Shown one piece after another: positions 16,412 through 25,940 of a stretch of 64,000 nucleotides of DNA. The translations under genes and the position numbers were made by a program. How positions within the stretch are numbered: position 1 is the first letter of the stretch; each line of letters begins with the position of its first letter. The stretch lies in contig NZ_VOBR01000006.1 in NCBI RefSeq assembly GCF_007845675.1, positions 370,198-434,197 on the forward strand, in the 5' to 3' direction. This stretch comes from Lentzea tibetensis (GTDB taxonomy: Bacteria; Actinomycetota; Actinomycetes; Mycobacteriales; Pseudonocardiaceae). The notes under the pieces were generated by a model, which was not told the origin of the DNA, did not search any database, and saw nothing but the letters and a program-made list of their open reading frames with translations.

Positions 16412-17569
16412 CTAGCGCCGGAACGGTCCAGTCACTTCGTAGGTGATGCCTCCGCCGCTGGTCCCGGACGTGCCGCGCTGCGAGGAGAAGTAGAACCGGT
16501 TCCCCGCGGGGTTGAACGCGGGACCGGTGATCTCCGATCCGCTCTGGTTCGGGACCCGCAGGAACGGCGCGACGATCCCGTTCGGCGTGATGATGCAGAT
16601 CTCCATGTTGCCGCCGTCTTCGGCGACGAAGAGGTCACCGCCGGACGACCGGGTCACGTTGTCCACACCGGTCAGCGGTGGCGTCCCGTTCACGAGCGAG
16701 TCGTCGTAGGTGAGGCTGATCGTCGAGGTGGCCGCGTCGTACGCCCACACCCTGTTGTCGCCCTTGGTGGTGAACCAGCAGACGCCCGCGGCGTAGTAGC
16801 AGCCCTCGCCGCCGTTGAACCGCTTCGCGCCGGACACCTGGTTGCGGGTCGCGGTCGGCGAGCCGTCCGGGTCGGGAACGGGCTTCCACGTGACGGGGCC
16901 GGAGGTCTGCGACGTCGCACCGACCATGACCTCGAGCGTCCCGCTGGACAGGTCACCCCACACCGTCGGCTTGAACCGGTAGAGGCAGCCGTCCGGCACG
17001 TCCTCGGTCAGGTAGATCACCTTGCGGTCGGGGTCGGAGGCGCACGCCTCGTGCTTGAACCGGCCCATCGCGGGACGGCGGATCGCCGCCTTCACGCCGA
17101 ACGGATCGGTCTCGTAGACGTAGCCGCGGTCGACTTCCTCGCAGGACAGCCAGGTCTGCCACGGTGTCGCGCCGCCCGCGCAGTTCACGTTCGTGTTGGC
17201 GAGGGTCCGGTACGCGCCCACGATCTTGCCGTCGGACGCGAACCGCACCGCGCCGACGCCACCGGTGGCCGGGACCTCGCTGTTGGACACGTAGATCCAC
17301 CCGGTGCCGTCGGCGAAGCAGGCTCCGCCGTCCGGCGCCGGGTGCCACGTGTACGCGGTGCCCGCGACCTTCTGCCCGGTCCTGGCGACCACCCTGCTGG
17401 TGAAACCCTTGGGCAGCATCAAGCCGCTCGGGTTCACCGGCTCCAGCGGACCGTACGGGCTGGGTCCCGGCTGCGCTCCGGCCGCGAAGGCCTCACGCCA
17501 GGACGCACCACCGAACGCGGCCGCTGCGGTGCCGACGACCGCTACGCGCAAGAGAGTTCGACGCTCCAT
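16412..17569 (-). CDS. PhoX-like (DUF839) exported protein
   Basis: A 385-residue protein of the PhoX/DUF839 beta-propeller group. The N terminus M-E-R-R-T-L-L-R-V-A-V-V-G-T-A-A-A-A-F-G has a twin-arginine-like signal, suggesting folded export. Family features include W-L-S-C-E-E, G-R-F-K-H-E-A and Y-L-T-E-D, which in PhoX coordinate calcium and iron. It may be an alkaline phosphatase, but many members have no tested activity. It lies 82 nt upstream of the snapalysin gene in the same direction. Confidence 0.8.
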   Translation of the reverse strand: MERRTLLRVAVVGTAAAAFGGASWREAFAAGAQPGPSPYGPLEPVNPSGLMLPKGFTSRVVARTGQKVAGTAYTWHPAPDGGACFADGTGWIYVSNSEVPATGGVGAVRFASDGKIVGAYRTLANTNVNCAGGATPWQTWLSCEEVDRGYVYETDPFGVKAAIRRPAMGRFKHEACASDPDRKVIYLTEDVPDGCLYRFKPTVWGDLSSGTLEVMVGATSQTSGPVTWKPVPDPDGSPTATRNQVSGAKRFNGGEGCYYAAGVCWFTTKGDNRVWAYDAATSTISLTYDDSLVNGTPPLTGVDNVTRSSGGDLFVAEDGGNMEICIITPNGIVAPFLRVPNQSGSEITGPAFNPAGNRFYFSSQRGTSGTSGGGITYEVTGPFRR

Positions 17570-17625
17570 GGCTTGGAGCGTCCCGCACTTCCCCGCCCGC
17601 GCGACTGCCTGACCGTTGACAGGTT

Positions 17626-18222
17626 TCAGACGAGGGACGGTTGCCGCAACGCGTGTTCGACGAGCTGGATCAGGATCTGCTTCGTCGACTGACGGTTCCG
17701 CGCATCACACGGGATGATCGGCACGGACGGGTCGATGGTCAGCGCGTCGCGGATCTCCTCCGTGCGGTGGTGCATCTTGCCGTCGAAGCAGTTGACGCCG
17801 ACCACGTAAGGAAGTTCGCGGTCCTCGAAGAAGTCGATCGGCGCGAACGCGTCGGACAACCGGCGCGTGTCGACCAGCACGACGGCGCCGATGGCTCCGC
17901 GCACCAGGTCGTCCCACATGAACCAGAACCGGTGCTGTCCCGGCGTGCCGAACAGGTACAGGATCAGGTCCTTGTCGAGCGACACGCGGCCGAAGTCCAT
18001 CGCCACCGTGGTGGTGACCTTGTTCGGTGTCGCTGACAGGTCGTCGACACCGACGCTCGCCTGGGTCATCAGTGCCTCGGTCGTCAATGGCGTGATCTCC
18101 GAGACAGACCCGACGAACGTCGTCTTGCCGACACCGAACCCTCCGGCCACGACGATCTTCGTCGACGTGACGTTCAGGTCCACCCCAGGTGACCCCGGAC
18201 GACCCGGAGCACCGTTGCTCAT
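17626..18222 (-). CDS. cvnD: Conservon GTP-binding protein (CvnD)
   Basis: A 198-residue small GTPase of the type encoded at the end of actinobacterial conservons. The P-loop G-G-F-G-V-G-K-T-T lies near residue 28, followed by the L-F-G-T-P-G-Q-H-R-F switch II motif, and the D-x-x-G block. Such proteins work with a membrane sensor kinase and Roadblock protein in a G-protein-like switch. The gene lies 16 nt after the Roadblock gene, leaving no room for the DUF742 protein normally found between them. Confidence 0.92.
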   Translation of the reverse strand: MSNGAPGRPGSPGVDLNVTSTKIVVAGGFGVGKTTFVGSVSEITPLTTEALMTQASVGVDDLSATPNKVTTTVAMDFGRVSLDKDLILYLFGTPGQHRFWFMWDDLVRGAIGAVVLVDTRRLSDAFAPIDFFEDRELPYVVGVNCFDGKMHHRTEEIRDALTIDPSVPIIPCDARNRQSTKQILIQLVEHALRQPSLV

Positions 18223-18238
18223 GAGAACTTCTCTCTAC

Positions 18239-18658
18239 TCAGGCTCGCATGGAAACGTGCAGCTGGGCCCGGATCTCCGGCGTCAGCTGGAGTCCGACCC
18301 GCTCCACCAGGCGGGTCATCGCGTAACCGATGAGCCCGATGTCGCAGTTGGGCGCGGCGAGCACCGCCAGGCACGAGCCGTCGCTGATGGACATCAGGAA
18401 AAGATAGCCCCGTTCCATCTCGACGACCGTCTGCTTCACCTCACCCGCCTCGAAACAGCGCGCTGCCCCGAGGTTCAGACTGATGAGACCGGACGACACA
18501 GCCGCCAGCTGCTCCGCACGATCATGGGGCAGTCTGTCAGACGTCGCGAGAAGCAGTCCGTCGGCCGACACGACAATGGCGTGAGCCACACCAGCGACCC
18601 TGCTGACGAAGTCCTCGACCAGCCAACTGAAGTTGTCCAGTTCCTCCGAGGTGGTCAC
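18239..18658 (-). CDS. cvnB: Roadblock/LC7 protein of the conservon (CvnB)
   Basis: A 139-residue single-domain Roadblock/LC7 protein ([17 protein letters not shown] near residue 25, and the family's [11 protein letters not shown] strand). It is thought to act as a scaffold or GTPase-activating partner for CvnD. Its start codon overlaps the sensor kinase stop by 4 nt (ATGA), so the two are translationally coupled. Confidence 0.92.
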   Translation of the reverse strand: MTTSEELDNFSWLVEDFVSRVAGVAHAIVVSADGLLLATSDRLPHDRAEQLAAVSSGLISLNLGAARCFEAGEVKQTVVEMERGYLFLMSISDGSCLAVLAAPNCDIGLIGYAMTRLVERVGLQLTPEIRAQLHVSMRA

Positions 18659-21498
18659 TGGTGCTTCCTTTCTACGATCACGGGGATGTTGCCGATGGTC
18701 GAGTCCACGAGGGACTCCCGGCCCATCCGCACACCCTTCTGGTACGTGGCGAAACGCTGACGCAGCCGGTCCGCGGACCTGCCCGAGCCCGGCGCGGCGA
18801 GCGCGGGGACGGGTGAGGTCGTCCGGGGGGACGACCCAGGTACCAAACGCGCGCGAGGCACGCGCTTGGGCAGACCGTTCTCCGTGGTCTCGGTTCCTCC
18901 GTTGGTGAGCGCACCCGCGGCGCGCCAGCCTTCGTCGGCCGATCCCCAGTCGGACTCCGCCCAGTCCGCGACCGCCTTCGGCACCGTTTCCGGTGCGGCC
19001 GAGGGCTTCTGCTGCTCCGCTGCCGACCGCTGCCGCTTGGGCAGCCCCGCCACCGTCTCCTGCTGGACCTCCTCGTCCACGGGCGTGTCATCGGCAACGT
19101 CAGCGGGAACGGGGGCGGATCCGTTCTCGCCGGGTGGTGACTGGAACCAGCGCGACAGCCCGCCGTCGGTCAGCTCCTGCAGCGCGGGCAAGGTCTCCGT
19201 GAGCGGCTCGCGCTGCTCCGGCAGCTCCGGCTGGTCACCGGGAGGTGTCAGCGGGGGCTCGTAGTCGTACTTGTCGGCCGGGGGCCCGCTCGGCGGTTCG
19301 TAGCTGTAGGCGTCCTCGTCCGCGATCTCGGTCGCCTCGGTGCGCGCGGTGAACAACCCGTCCGCCGGCGTCGCCTCGACGCGGTGGCGACCGGTCGCCT
19401 CCTCCGGCGTCTCGACGGCGACGGGGTACGCGGGCGGCGTGCTGTCCGGCGTCCACTTGGGCACACCGGCGAGCGCGCCGTCGTCCGTCGCGGTGACGCC
19501 ACCACCGGTCGTCTCGACCGGCAGCGCGGGCGCGGGACCCTTGTGCAGCAACGAGACCGGCAGCACGACCTGCGCCGTGACGCCACCCTCGATGTCGTCG
19601 TTGTTCGCGAGCGTCACCCGGATCTCGTGCCGCTTCGCGAGCTGGCCGACCACGTACAAGCCCATCTCGCGGGCCACCGACACGTCCACCTCGGGCGGGT
19701 CGGCGAGCTTCGCGTTGGCCTCGGCGATGTCCTCCTCCTGCATCCCGACACCTCGGTCGTGGATGCGGATGGCGACCTCGCCCCGGCGCGTCTCGATGGT
19801 GCGCACGGTGACCTTGGTGGTGGGCTTGGAGAACGCGGTCGCGTTGTCCAGCAGCTCGGCGATGAGGTGCGCGAGGTCGTTGACGACGCGGCCCTGCACC
19901 ATCAGCTCCGGCGTCGGCGCGATCTGCACGCGCGCGTACTTCTCGACCTCGGACACCGCGGCGCCGAGCACCTCGGCGATCTGCACCGGGCGGTTGACCC
20001 TGCGGTTGACCGTGGTGCCGGAGAGCACCAGCAGGTTCTCGCTGTTGCGGCGCATCTGCGTCGCGAGGTGGTCGAGCTCGAACAGCGACGCGAGGTGGTC
20101 GGGGTCCTGCTCGTCCTGCTCCAGCCGGTCGATCACGTTGATCTGCCGCTCGACGAGCGCCTGCGAGCGCCGCGAGAGGTTGATGAACATGTCGTTGACG
20201 TTGGCGCGCAAGGCGACCTGCTCGACCGCGAGTCGCACGGCCTCGCGCTGCACGAGGTCGAACGCGCGCGCGACCTGGCCGACTTCCTCGGTCGTGTTGA
20301 GCGGGACCGGGACGATCGCCTCCTGCGCGGCGCGGTCCGGGTCGCGGTGCGTCCTGATTCGCCGGATGGCGTCGGGCAGCTGGTTGCGGGCCACGTCGAG
20401 CGCGCTGCGGCGCAGCACGCGCAGCGGCCTGATCATCGAGCGAGCCACGACGATCATGAGGCCGAACGCGATGACGAGCGACGCGGCCACCAGTGCCGCG
20501 TCGCGCCAGGCGGACTGGCGCGCGGTCTCGGCGAGCGAGACGGTCTTGTTGTTGGTCTGCGCCTCGATGAACGAGGACACGTCGCGGACCAGGCCCGCGG
20601 TCTCCTCGCCGATCTTGAGCACCTCGGCGTCGGTGATCGACAGCGGCTGCTTGTCCGTGTCCTGCACCAGCGCGAGCTTCACCAGCCGGTTGCGGCCGTC
20701 GACCGCGGCACCGGACACGGTGTCCTGGAACCGCTGGCGGGTCGGCTGGTCCGCGACGGCGTCGAACTCGGTGAGCGCGGCGTCGAGCCGGGACTGCGCG
20801 GCGCGCAGCGCGTCGGCCTGGCCGGGCCCGAATCCCTTGCGCAGCGCGGCGGAGACCAGGATCGCGTTCTGCTGCGACAGCTGTTCCTTGGCCGCGTAGA
20901 GCGACTGCGAGGACGCGGCGAGCGGGGTGATCTCGGATTCGTTGAGACCGCTGACCGTCACCCGGTTGACCTGGCTGATCGCCGCGATCATCTGGTTGTA
21001 GGCGCTGATCACCGAGATGTCGGGGTACTTCGTGGCGATCAGCGTGTTGCGGAGGTTGCTCAGCCCGTCCAGCGCCTGCATGGACTTGGTGAACGTGTCG
21101 AGCACAACGTTGTCAATGCCGGTGGTCGTGGCGGCGACGTCGCGGTACTTCGCGATCTCCACGTCGGTCCGGCTGGCACGGGTGATGTGCTCGGCGCAGT
21201 TGTTGGCGCGGCCACCGCCGACGCACTGGACGGCCCAGTCGCGCTCGGTCTGCAGCGCGTCCTCGACCTTCATCGCCTGCTGGCTGAGCGACAGCTCCCG
21301 CTGCACCTTGGAGAACAGCTCCACGTCGTCGAGCTGGACGTTGAGCCGGAGTCCGGCGAGCGTCGCGGTGCTCAGTGCCGGTACGAGCAGCACCACCGCG
21401 AGTTTGCTCCGAAGCCTCCAGTTGCGGAGGCGGTAGCGAGCGAACCTGTCCTTGCGCTCGCCGCTGTCCCTGCGCCGCTGGTCCCTGCGACCGCGCAC
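18655..21498 (-). CDS. cvnA: Conservon sensor histidine kinase with nitrate/nitrite-sensing domain (CvnA)
   Basis: About 947 residues. A basic N terminus leads to transmembrane helix 1 (about 31-51), an extracellular helical nitrate/nitrite-sensing domain (about 60-325), transmembrane helix 2 (about 335-355), a HAMP-like region and a HATPase domain with the N-box E-L-L-D-N-A and G-box D-R-G-V-G-M. The dimerisation region lacks a canonical phosphoacceptor His, as usual for conservon kinases. The C-terminal 270 residues are proline/acid-rich and likely disordered. I choose GTG at 21498, downstream of GGGGAGA; a TTG at 21534 is possible. First gene of the conservon. Confidence 0.88.
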   Translation of the reverse strand: MRGRRDQRRRDSGERKDRFARYRLRNWRLRSKLAVVLLVPALSTATLAGLRLNVQLDDVELFSKVQRELSLSQQAMKVEDALQTERDWAVQCVGGGRANNCAEHITRASRTDVEIAKYRDVAATTTGIDNVVLDTFTKSMQALDGLSNLRNTLIATKYPDISVISAYNQMIAAISQVNRVTVSGLNESEITPLAASSQSLYAAKEQLSQQNAILVSAALRKGFGPGQADALRAAQSRLDAALTEFDAVADQPTRQRFQDTVSGAAVDGRNRLVKLALVQDTDKQPLSITDAEVLKIGEETAGLVRDVSSFIEAQTNNKTVSLAETARQSAWRDAALVAASLVIAFGLMIVVARSMIRPLRVLRRSALDVARNQLPDAIRRIRTHRDPDRAAQEAIVPVPLNTTEEVGQVARAFDLVQREAVRLAVEQVALRANVNDMFINLSRRSQALVERQINVIDRLEQDEQDPDHLASLFELDHLATQMRRNSENLLVLSGTTVNRRVNRPVQIAEVLGAAVSEVEKYARVQIAPTPELMVQGRVVNDLAHLIAELLDNATAFSKPTTKVTVRTIETRRGEVAIRIHDRGVGMQEEDIAEANAKLADPPEVDVSVAREMGLYVVGQLAKRHEIRVTLANNDDIEGGVTAQVVLPVSLLHKGPAPALPVETTGGGVTATDDGALAGVPKWTPDSTPPAYPVAVETPEEATGRHRVEATPADGLFTARTEATEIADEDAYSYEPPSGPPADKYDYEPPLTPPGDQPELPEQREPLTETLPALQELTDGGLSRWFQSPPGENGSAPVPADVADDTPVDEEVQQETVAGLPKRQRSAAEQQKPSAAPETVPKAVADWAESDWGSADEGWRAAGALTNGGTETTENGLPKRVPRARLVPGSSPRTTSPVPALAAPGSGRSADRLRQRFATYQKGVRMGRESLVDSTIGNIPVIVERKHQ

Positions 21499-21671
21499 CG
21501 TCAGCACTCTCCCCGCCCCTGGAAATCCCAACAAACCTCGTGGATCTTGGTGTAAAACCTGCAGTTCTCATACCGCCATATGGACGACGGCTGTGATAGT
21601 TGACAAATCATTCAGCATCCCACCACTGCGGCTAAACGGGGGCTAACCGATAATTCATCTGGAGGAAACAC

Positions 21672-21723
21672 CGAACGCGGGTGACGTCGATCACGGCGAG
21701 ATCACGAAAGTCACCCGCGTTCG
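21672..21723 (-). terminator. Hairpin downstream of the ABC substrate-binding gene
   Basis: CGAACGCGGGTGAC (21672-21685) and GTCACCCGCGTTCG (21710-21723) form a perfect 14-bp stem with a 24-nt loop. It lies 8 nt past the stop of the minus-strand binding-protein gene and probably terminates it. The remaining upstream gap to the conservon shows no gene. Confidence 0.65.
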
Positions 21724-21730
21724 CAGTTCG

Positions 21731-22741
21731 TCAACTGCCGGAGGGTGCCAGCAACATCGGCTTGACGTCCATGTCGTTCTGGAGCAGGCCGTAGGTCTTC
21801 ATCAGCGTCGCGACGCGCTGGAGGCGGGTGGCGTCCAGCGTGGTCGGGAACTCGCCGAAGTGCACGAGGCTGGCGGTTTCCTTGTCGACCTTCGCGTACT
21901 CGACCAGCAGCGGCTCGACCGTCGGACGGTCAGCGGCGTCCTTCTGCCCCTTGGTGATCGCGCGCTGGAACGCGGCGAGCGTCTTGGGGTTCTCCTTGGC
22001 GAACTTCCCGGTGGTCGCGTAGCCCGCGATCGGGATGTTCGCGGTCGGCCCGGAAGCCGCGTCGAGCACCGTGACGGCGCCCGCCATGCGCTGGGCCCTG
22101 GTGATGAACGGCTCGACCAGGAACGCGGCGTCCACGGTCTTGTTCTGCAGGGCGGCCTGCATGTCCGGGAACGGCATCTCCTTGAACGTCACCGTCTTCG
22201 GGTCGACGTTGTTGGCCTCGAGCGTGGCCTTCGCGGTGAGCTCCGCGATGTTCTTGAACGTGTTGATCGCGATCGTCTTGCCTGCCAGGTCCTTGGGGTT
22301 CTTGATGGCGGAGTCACCGGCGGCCAAGATCAGGAACATGTCGGGTTTCGCCTGGTAGCCGTCGGCGACGAGCTTGAGGCCGTCGACCGCCTTCGCGGCG
22401 CCCTTGGACTCGGCGGCGAAGAAGCTGACCCAGTTGCCGAAGCTCATGTCCAGCTCGCCGTTGACCAGGCCGGGGATCGCCTGGGCGCCGCCCTGGATCG
22501 TCTTGAGCTCGACCTCGAGGCCCTCTTCCTTGAAGTAGCCCTTCTTGTTCGCGACGTGGATGGCCGCGACGTCGAGGATGGGCAGAACGCCGACTACGAC
22601 CTTGGACTTCTCCACCTGCCCGTTGGACTGCTGGGCGGGTTTCTGCTCTTCACCACCGAGCAGGCCGCAGCTTGCGACCAGGGCGAGCAGAGCGGCGAGG
22701 GCGGTGCCGCGGAAGATCGATCGGCTGACTCTAAGAGTCAT
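21731..22741 (-). CDS. NitT/TauT-type ABC transporter substrate-binding lipoprotein
   Basis: About 336 residues. The ATG at 22741 is chosen because it gives a short basic region and a lipobox L-V-A-S-C (Cys25), preceded by GGAGAG; the longer frame has no signal sequence. The mature protein fits SsuA/TauA/NMT1-type periplasmic binding proteins (V-G-V-L-P-I-L-D-V-A-A-I-H-V-A start, and I-Q-G-G-A-Q-A-I-P-G-L-V-N-G-E-L-D near residue 90). It would capture an organic sulfonate, nitrate-like, pyrimidine or other small solute; the substrate is not evident. The matching permease/ATPase operon lies on the same strand 3.2 kb upstream. Confidence 0.85.
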   Translation of the reverse strand: MTLRVSRSIFRGTALAALLALVASCGLLGGEEQKPAQQSNGQVEKSKVVVGVLPILDVAAIHVANKKGYFKEEGLEVELKTIQGGAQAIPGLVNGELDMSFGNWVSFFAAESKGAAKAVDGLKLVADGYQAKPDMFLILAAGDSAIKNPKDLAGKTIAINTFKNIAELTAKATLEANNVDPKTVTFKEMPFPDMQAALQNKTVDAAFLVEPFITRAQRMAGAVTVLDAASGPTANIPIAGYATTGKFAKENPKTLAAFQRAITKGQKDAADRPTVEPLLVEYAKVDKETASLVHFGEFPTTLDATRLQRVATLMKTYGLLQNDMDVKPMLLAPSGS

Positions 22742-22922
22742 CGGGAGCACTCTCCTGTCGGAGCGGTGTCGCTTGCGGGTGCGGGGAGCCGGTCCGCCAG
22801 GGGACCACTCAGAGTAGTGACGCTTGCTCCGCAAGACCCCGGTTGACCGACGTGTGAAGGCCTGAATCCACTACCTTCGGTGAGGATCTAAGCACAGGGT
22901 GTCTAGTGACAGGAGCACTAAC

Positions 22923-24092
22923 GTGAAGAGCGCTGTAGCCGTCGTCGGCGCGGGGCCAGCCGGTCTGACCTTGGCAAACCTGACTCTTCAGTCAGGTATC
23001 CCATGTGTGGTATTGGAGCGGTCCAGTCGACGTGAGGTGGAAACCCGGCCACGGGCGGGGGTCCTGGAACATCGCTCCGTAGAGTTACTAGAACGGCATG
23101 GTTTGGCGGACCGCCTCCTGGCGCAAGCAGACCGGCACGGCACCTGTGAATTCCGCGTGAACGGCCAGGCGTTCCAGGTCGACTACGCCGATCTGTACGG
23201 CGGCCGGACCCACTACGTCTATCCCCAGCAGGAAGTCGTCACCGACCTCATCGCCGCATTCATCGAGGGCGGCGGTGACATCCGGTTCTCGGTCGATGAC
23301 GTGACGTTGCACGACCTGACGTCCGAGAGCCCCCGTGTGGCCTGGACCAGTGCAGACGGGGTGCGCGACGAGATCTCGTGCGACTTCGTCGCGGGATGCG
23401 ACGGGTTCCACAGCGTGTCCCGCCGCAGCATTCCTTCAGGCTACCTTCAGGAACTTGTGCATCACCACGGAATTGGTTGGCTCTCCATTCTTGCCGAGGC
23501 GCCTCCGTCGACTAAAGCCATCATTTATTCGCTGCACCCCGATGGATTTGCCGGGCATATGTTGCGGAGCTCCACGGTGAGTCGCTATTACCTCCAGGTG
23601 GACCCGTCCGAAAGTGTTGACAACTGGCCAGATGACCGCGTCTGGATGGAGCTGCAGAAAAGGCTCTCTTTGGCCGACGGGAGCTGGCGGCTGACCACCG
23701 GCAAGATCACCGAGAAGCGAATCTTGGACATGCGCAGCCATGTGGTCGAACCCATGTCGTACGGACGGCTGTATCTGTTGGGTGACGCAGCACACATCAT
23801 CACACCGGTCGGAGCGAAGGGGATGAACCTCGCGATGAACGACGCGGCCGTCCTTTCAAGCGCCCTAACGGAGTACTACAAGGCCGGTGACGAGACGGGC
23901 CTCAAGACGTACTCGGACGACTGCCTGCGCCGGGTGTGGCGCGCACAGGAGTTCTCGCAGTGGATGGTCGGCATGATCCACACGTCGCTCGACACGCCGT
24001 TCCAGGCCCGGCTGGCCCAGGCGCGACTGGAGCACCTGGCCTCCTCGAAGGCCTACGCGGCGTCGTTCGCCGAGAACTACGTGGGCCCCTAA
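22923..24092 (+). CDS. pobA: 4-hydroxybenzoate 3-monooxygenase-like flavoprotein
   Basis: A 389-residue FAD-dependent aromatic hydroxylase. It has the dinucleotide motif VVGAGPAGLTLA, the R-A-G-V-L-E-H block, the Y-P-Q-Q-E segment, D-F-V-A-G-C-D-G and the FAD-binding GDAAHIITPVGAKGMNLA. Length and motif order match p-hydroxybenzoate hydroxylase, which makes protocatechuate in aromatic catabolism. GTG at 22923 follows AGGAG by 7 nt; a GTG at 22899 is in frame but lacks a site. No protocatechuate pathway genes are adjacent, and its base composition has more AT-rich codons around 23430-23660 than its neighbours, which may signal transfer. Confidence 0.85.
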   Translation: MKSAVAVVGAGPAGLTLANLTLQSGIPCVVLERSSRREVETRPRAGVLEHRSVELLERHGLADRLLAQADRHGTCEFRVNGQAFQVDYADLYGGRTHYVYPQQEVVTDLIAAFIEGGGDIRFSVDDVTLHDLTSESPRVAWTSADGVRDEISCDFVAGCDGFHSVSRRSIPSGYLQELVHHHGIGWLSILAEAPPSTKAIIYSLHPDGFAGHMLRSSTVSRYYLQVDPSESVDNWPDDRVWMELQKRLSLADGSWRLTTGKITEKRILDMRSHVVEPMSYGRLYLLGDAAHIITPVGAKGMNLAMNDAAVLSSALTEYYKAGDETGLKTYSDDCLRRVWRAQEFSQWMVGMIHTSLDTPFQARLAQARLEHLASSKAYAASFAENYVGP

Positions 24093-24217
24093 GGAGCCCC
24101 TAACGGTCTTGTTTGGTCGCGAACTAGGGCTCTCTCCCGATGCCGGGGGATGCCGGTGGTCCATACGGTTCCCACCACATCCCCCGTATCGACACCTTCT
24201 TCAGGAGCAGAGCTTTC

Positions 24218-24934
24218 ATGAGCACCCAGCAGACCACCCTGCACGACTTCACCCTCGACCTGCTGGCGAACCCGGACGCGCGCGCCTCGTTCCAGGCGGA
24301 CCCGCAGGGTGCGCTGAGCGACGCCGGCCTGGAGGGCATCACCGCTGGCGACGTGTACGAGATCCTCCCGCTGGTCCTCGACTCGGCTTCGGTCGTCAAG
24401 GTCGACGCGATCGACAAGGTGCTGGTCGAGGCAGGCGACATCACCGCCGCCGACCACCTCAAGCTGATCACCGACAACCTGGTCTCCGTCGCCCCGGTGA
24501 CCGACGTCGTCGCCACCGGCGGCATCGCCGCGTTCGTCAAGGACTTCTCCGACGTCGGCGACGTCTCCAGCACCCTCGACGCCGTCGTGGCCGGCAACGA
24601 CCTGGCGACCGACCTCGTCCACGACAACAACGTCGTCACCAAGATCCACGACGTGGCCGACGTGGACGTGTCCGAGATCGACGTCGTCGACGACGTCGTC
24701 GCGAAGACCGCTGTCCTCAACGACAACGACGTCCTCACCGGCGACATCGACAGCACCATCAAGGCGGTCGACGTCGTGAACGTCGGCGACACCGTCGTCC
24801 AGGACGTCGCCCAGGTCGGCGACGTGCACGGCGACCTCGGCCAGGTCGTCGGTGACATCACCGTCGGCGACGTCGCGGGCGACGTGCTCTCCGGCGGCAT
24901 CGGCAACGGCAACGACGTGGACATCCACTTCTGA
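24218..24934 (+). CDS. IniB N-terminal domain acidic repeat protein
   Basis: A 238-residue protein. Residues 1-60 (T-L-H-D-F-T-L-D-L-L-A-N-P-D-A-R-A-S-F then D-P-x-x-A-L-x-x-A-G-L) fit the IniB N-terminal domain, first seen in a mycobacterial isoniazid-inducible protein. The rest is a low-complexity Asp/Val stretch with repeated D-V-V and G-D-V units, very acidic, with no signal peptide or transmembrane segment. Function is unknown. The ATG at 24218 has CAGGAG 10 nt upstream. Three hairpins follow the stop. Confidence 0.82.
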   Translation: MSTQQTTLHDFTLDLLANPDARASFQADPQGALSDAGLEGITAGDVYEILPLVLDSASVVKVDAIDKVLVEAGDITAADHLKLITDNLVSVAPVTDVVATGGIAAFVKDFSDVGDVSSTLDAVVAGNDLATDLVHDNNVVTKIHDVADVDVSEIDVVDDVVAKTAVLNDNDVLTGDIDSTIKAVDVVNVGDTVVQDVAQVGDVHGDLGQVVGDITVGDVAGDVLSGGIGNGNDVDIHF

Positions 24935-24957
24935 CCCACTGCCCTCCACAGGGGAAC

Positions 24958-25116
24958 CAGCGGGCGCCTCGCTCTGCCCCCGAGCAGGCGCCCGCTGCCA
25001 CAGACGTACGACTCGCCGGAACATCCAGCGGCGGCGGCCGGCGAGTCGTACACCCTCTTCGCATCACCCTCCAGTGCCCCGTGTGCGTCGTCGTCGGGGG
25101 ACGACACACACGGGGC
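24958..25116 (+). terminator. Three consecutive stem-loops after the IniB-like gene
   Basis: Stem 1: CAGCGGGCGCCT (24958-24969) with its complement at 24986-24997, 12 bp perfect. Stem 2: GTACGACTCGCCGG (25006-25019) with 25038-25051, 14 bp perfect. Stem 3: 25076-25092 with 25100-25116, 17 bp with one mismatch. The first is a good terminator candidate for the plus-strand gene; three in a row is more than termination needs. Confidence 0.7.
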
Positions 25117-25530
25117 ACTCCCGCGTGCGCAGGCCTTCACGGCTTCGCGTGGCGCGGCTTTTCGTTGGGGTTGCGAGGTTTGCGTCGGTTCGGCCGCCTC
25201 GCCGGATTGCGAAGTTCGCTTCCTTCGGCCGCCTCGGGGGTGCGTGGCCGGCCTCGAGTCGCTCACCGTCGGGTACCCGGCTCAGGCCGCCTGGCGCCGG
25301 GGCCCTGGCATGCGGGCTGTCGCGCCTGCCCGCGGAACTCTTGCCGCCTCGGCCCTTGTCGCCTGCCGTCCGGGCTTTGCTCGGCTGCCGGTTCTCGGTG
25401 GTGCTGGTCTCTGCCGGTTTTCGTCGGGGCGGGGTTCTTTGCCTGGCTGCCGGTCCCTGCCGGGGCTGAGGTCTGATGCTCGCTGCGCTTCGGTGTTCTG
25501 GTGTCGTGGGTTGGGTCGCGCCTTCGGCGC
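25117..25530. other. Non-coding GC-rich stretch before the second nested palindrome
   Basis: No frame here has a credible start, ribosome binding site or family similarity. The long frames on both strands reflect high GC. The sequence contains several GCCTTCGGC-type short palindromes, like the region at 330-370. I see no RNA gene. Confidence 0.5.
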
Positions 25531-25531
25531 A

Positions 25532-25650
25532 GCGATTGGGCCTTGACTTGGGGCCCCTCGCGGCGTGTTGGGGCCGGCTCCGCCGGCAGGAAGAGCACCT
25601 GCCGGCCCGATAGGGGTACCACGCCGCACCCCAAGTCAAGGCCCAATCGC
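25532..25650. repeat. Nested intergenic palindrome (outer 22 bp, inner hairpins)
   Basis: Outer arms 25532-25553 and 25629-25650 are perfect 22-bp inverted repeats. Inside lie GCGGCGTG (25560-25567) with CACGCCGC (25620-25627), and GCCGGCAGG (25582-25590) with CCTGCCGGC (25598-25606). The whole could fold into one long cruciform. The plan parallels the palindrome at 188-320. Confidence 0.8.
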
Positions 25651-25808
25651 CAGGTGCCCACCACCCCGCTGACTGCGGACGCGCAAACCGCCGGGCCGAA
25701 CACCGACCCACCTGCCGCCGGGCCCGCTGTCCGTGGAAGCACCGCCCCACCGATCGCAGCTGGTCAGGTACCAAGGGAGCACAGCGAAAACCGGCAGGTA
25801 CCAAAGGA

Positions 25809-25889
25809 AAAGAGCGCCCGCCGCACTCCCCAACCCACGCACTGCCAACCGGGCGCGGCCCCCGAGCACAAACCGGCAGCCGAACGATC
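25809..25889 (+). repeat. Dispersed intergenic repeat, copy 2
   Basis: Second copy of the roughly 80-bp element seen at 411-489, with the same first 19 bases and the same 3' block around GAGCACAAACCGGCAGCCGA. The middle part differs. It ends about 50 bp before the stop of the ABC ATPase gene, on its downstream side. Confidence 0.75.
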
Positions 25890-25940
25890 CCAAGCATCCG
25901 AAGGGCCGGGGGTGGGGATGTCCTCTTAGGACAACACGAC

